Source: Solitalea lacus (GTDB lineage Bacteria > Bacteroidota > Bacteroidia > Sphingobacteriales > Sphingobacteriaceae). Taken from it: a stretch of DNA of 64,000 nt. Of this stretch, positions 62,502-64,000 are shown piece by piece (within the stretch, counting starts at the first letter, position 1; every line of letters starts with the position of its first letter). A program made the translations under genes and the position numbers. The notes below the pieces were generated by a model that did not search any database, had not been told where the DNA came from, and was given only the letters and a program-made list of their open reading frames with translations. The stretch is taken from positions 2,654,200 to 2,718,199 of the forward strand of contig NZ_CP091740.1 in NCBI RefSeq assembly GCF_022014595.1, read 5' to 3'.

Positions 62502-63926
62502 ATGAAACTAAATAAAATACGCATTCGCATGTATAGACAAGGTCTAGGCGATTGTTTCCTTCTTACACTTAGTTACGGAGCTAATAAAAAGTACCATATT
62601 CTCATAGATTGTGGAGTAATTTTAGGTACTGCAAACCCCGAAAAGAAAATGGGTGAAGTAGCTCAAAATATAAAAGATGAAACGAATGGCAAAATTGATT
62701 TAGTTGTAATAACTCATGAACACTGGGATCATCTTTCGGGTTTTAAACAAGCACAAAAAATATTTGATGAAATCAATTTTGATGAGGTTTGGATGGCTTG
62801 GACTGAGGATCCTAAAAATGATTTAGCCAACAAACTAAGGAAAACACGCGAAGAAAGAAAAATGGGTCTGGCGACAGCATTGGACAGATTGAAATTGGAA
62901 TTAATCAGCAATCAATTTCTATCACCTAAACAATTTAACGCCCGAAAAGCTTATTTAGGTGCTGTGGAAGAAATTACTTCGTTCAATGGAGGATTAGGTG
63001 CAAACGGAAGTTCGTCCACTTCAGAAGCTTTAGATTACGTAAAGAAAAAAGCCAAAGGCAATCTTTCTTATTGTAAACCAGGTAAAGATCCTTTACAATT
63101 AAAAGATATCGAAGGAATAAGGCTGTTTGTGCTGGGTCCTCCAGAAGATGAAAAATTACTTAAAAAAGATTTAGCGAATAAAGAGGTATATCATGAGTTT
63201 TTCAAGTCTGATTTTGGAAATAGCTTTATGAGTGCCCTGAATTTCAATGGGGATCAAAACTCTATAGATAAATACCGCCCTTTTGAAAGTAGTGGGATTG
63301 AAATTGAAAAGGTGAAGCAAAATAATAGTTTAAGTGAAAGCTATTATAATGCGGAGAATGAATGGAGGCAAATTAATAATGATTGGATGGATTTTTCCGG
63401 CCAATTAGCACTTGCATTGGACAGTGATACCAATAATACAAGTTTAGTACTGGCAATTGAATTAACTGAAAGCGGAAAATTTCTGCTTTTTCCTGGTGAT
63501 GCTCAGGTTGGCAACTGGCTTTCATGGCATAATTACAAATGGACAGTAAAGAATAATAAAGGGGAGAATGAAGAAATTGATATAAAAAAAATATTTGAAA
63601 GAACCACCTTTTATAAGGTTGGTCATCACGGAAGTCATAATGCAACTTTAAGCACAAATGGACTCGAATTAATGACGAATAACGAGTTAACTGTTATGAT
63701 ACCTGTTAATAAGGAAATGGCAAAAAAGAAAAAATGGAATATGCCATTTCCTCCTTTATTGGATAAATTATTGGGTAGAACTTCAGGTAAAATTTTAATG
63801 GCTGATGAAGATTTAGCCAATTCAAAAAAGCCTACCGAGATTTCTTCGCAAGAATGGGAAAAGTTTAAACAGTCTGTCAATCAAGATAGCGGGAAATTGT
63901 TTTTTGATTATGAGATAAATTGCTAA
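62502..63926 (+). CDS. Metallo-beta-lactamase-fold hydrolase (ComEC/Rec2-like)
   Basis: A 474-residue MBL-fold protein with the start RIRMYRQGLGDCFLLTLSYG... HILIDCGV seen in the ComEC/Rec2-like group. The metal motif THEHWDHLSG has His72, His74, Asp76 and His77. Later ligands appear in LFPGDAQVGNW and YKVGHHGSHNATL. It has no signal peptide or membrane helix, so it is a soluble hydrolase, probably of a phosphodiester or cyclic nucleotide. It is encoded directly after the metallopeptidase. Confidence 0.82.
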   Translation: MKLNKIRIRMYRQGLGDCFLLTLSYGANKKYHILIDCGVILGTANPEKKMGEVAQNIKDETNGKIDLVVITHEHWDHLSGFKQAQKIFDEINFDEVWMAWTEDPKNDLANKLRKTREERKMGLATALDRLKLELISNQFLSPKQFNARKAYLGAVEEITSFNGGLGANGSSSTSEALDYVKKKAKGNLSYCKPGKDPLQLKDIEGIRLFVLGPPEDEKLLKKDLANKEVYHEFFKSDFGNSFMSALNFNGDQNSIDKYRPFESSGIEIEKVKQNNSLSESYYNAENEWRQINNDWMDFSGQLALALDSDTNNTSLVLAIELTESGKFLLFPGDAQVGNWLSWHNYKWTVKNNKGENEEIDIKKIFERTTFYKVGHHGSHNATLSTNGLELMTNNELTVMIPVNKEMAKKKKWNMPFPPLLDKLLGRTSGKILMADEDLANSKKPTEISSQEWEKFKQSVNQDSGKLFFDYEINC

Positions 63927-63930
63927 CAGT

Positions 63931-64000
63931 TTGAATGCACCGGGATCTTCCTCAGATAGCGAGTTTATTAATACTTTGCAAATTTGGTTAACCCAGGGTG
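63931..64000 (+). CDS. Possible start of a third gene in the unit (partial)
   Basis: From a TTG at 63931, 4 bases after the MBL stop, the frame is open to the window edge and reads NAPGSSSDSEFINTLQIWLTQG. It could be the start of an EACC1-like or other adaptor domain, but 22 residues are too few to decide. Confidence 0.3.
   Translation, partial: MNAPGSSSDSEFINTLQIWLTQG

Noticed and set aside
1-64000. CRISPR array, rRNA genes or replication origin
   Set aside because: I saw no regularly spaced short direct repeats, no rRNA segments and no cluster of DnaA-box-like words.

Overview
The window looks like chromosome of a Bacteroidetes bacterium, most likely Sphingobacteriales/Pedobacter-like. 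This is inferred from gene families and not from a database match. The evidence is the MurF-Alr fusion at the left edge, promoters of the Bacteroidetes type (TTTG, 19-20 bases, TAnnTTTG), LytS/LytTR two-component genes, a DPP IV-type S9 peptidase, an ISAon1-type transposase remnant, RHS tips of the [18 protein letters not shown] type, AT-rich DNA and almost no Shine-Dalgarno sequences.

Bases 1-41.4 kb are mostly ordinary chromosome. They hold envelope genes (murF/alr, ddl, PASTA protein, mltG, lolD), DNA repair (recR), a tryptophan block (trpD-F-B-A with nhaA), a toxin-antitoxin-like XRE/ImmA-PIN pair, tRNA modification (Sua5/YrdC), asnS, sucC, a SAM-I riboswitch in front of homoserine dehydrogenase, a LytS-LytS-LytTR signalling operon, hotdog thioesterases and tRNA-Ser(TGA). 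The trp block starts with a readable attenuator: a 19-residue leader peptide with three consecutive Trp codons, an antiterminator and an intrinsic terminator. trpE, trpG and trpC are absent from it.

Bases 41.4-52.4 kb are an accessory island with much gene decay. Two ISAon1-like transposase fragments face each other at its edges. Between them lie two orphan RHS C-terminal tips that share a 203-base core repeat. The first is followed by a small multi-spanning membrane protein that fits an immunity protein. The island also has a secreted papain/NlpC-like protein, a truncated HExxH protein fused head-on to the second RHS tip, a secreted lysozyme/chitosanase-like protein, a decayed helix-turn-helix gene, a GC-rich inverted repeat pair and several broken reading frames. 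This is the most interesting part of the window and reads as a polymorphic-toxin cassette store.

Bases 52.4-59.9 kb are a lysine-catabolism operon: saccharopine dehydrogenase, DUF1338 2-oxoadipate dioxygenase/decarboxylase, ALDH7-type semialdehyde dehydrogenase, and an FAD/Fe-S 2-hydroxyacid dehydrogenase. It is divergent from a LysR regulator, with a perfect T-N11-A palindrome between them. Bases 59.9-64 kb hold a decayed spacer and then a two-gene unit of a large HExxH metallopeptidase and a metallo-beta-lactamase-fold hydrolase, possibly followed by a third gene cut off by the window edge. This unit may be a conflict or defence module.
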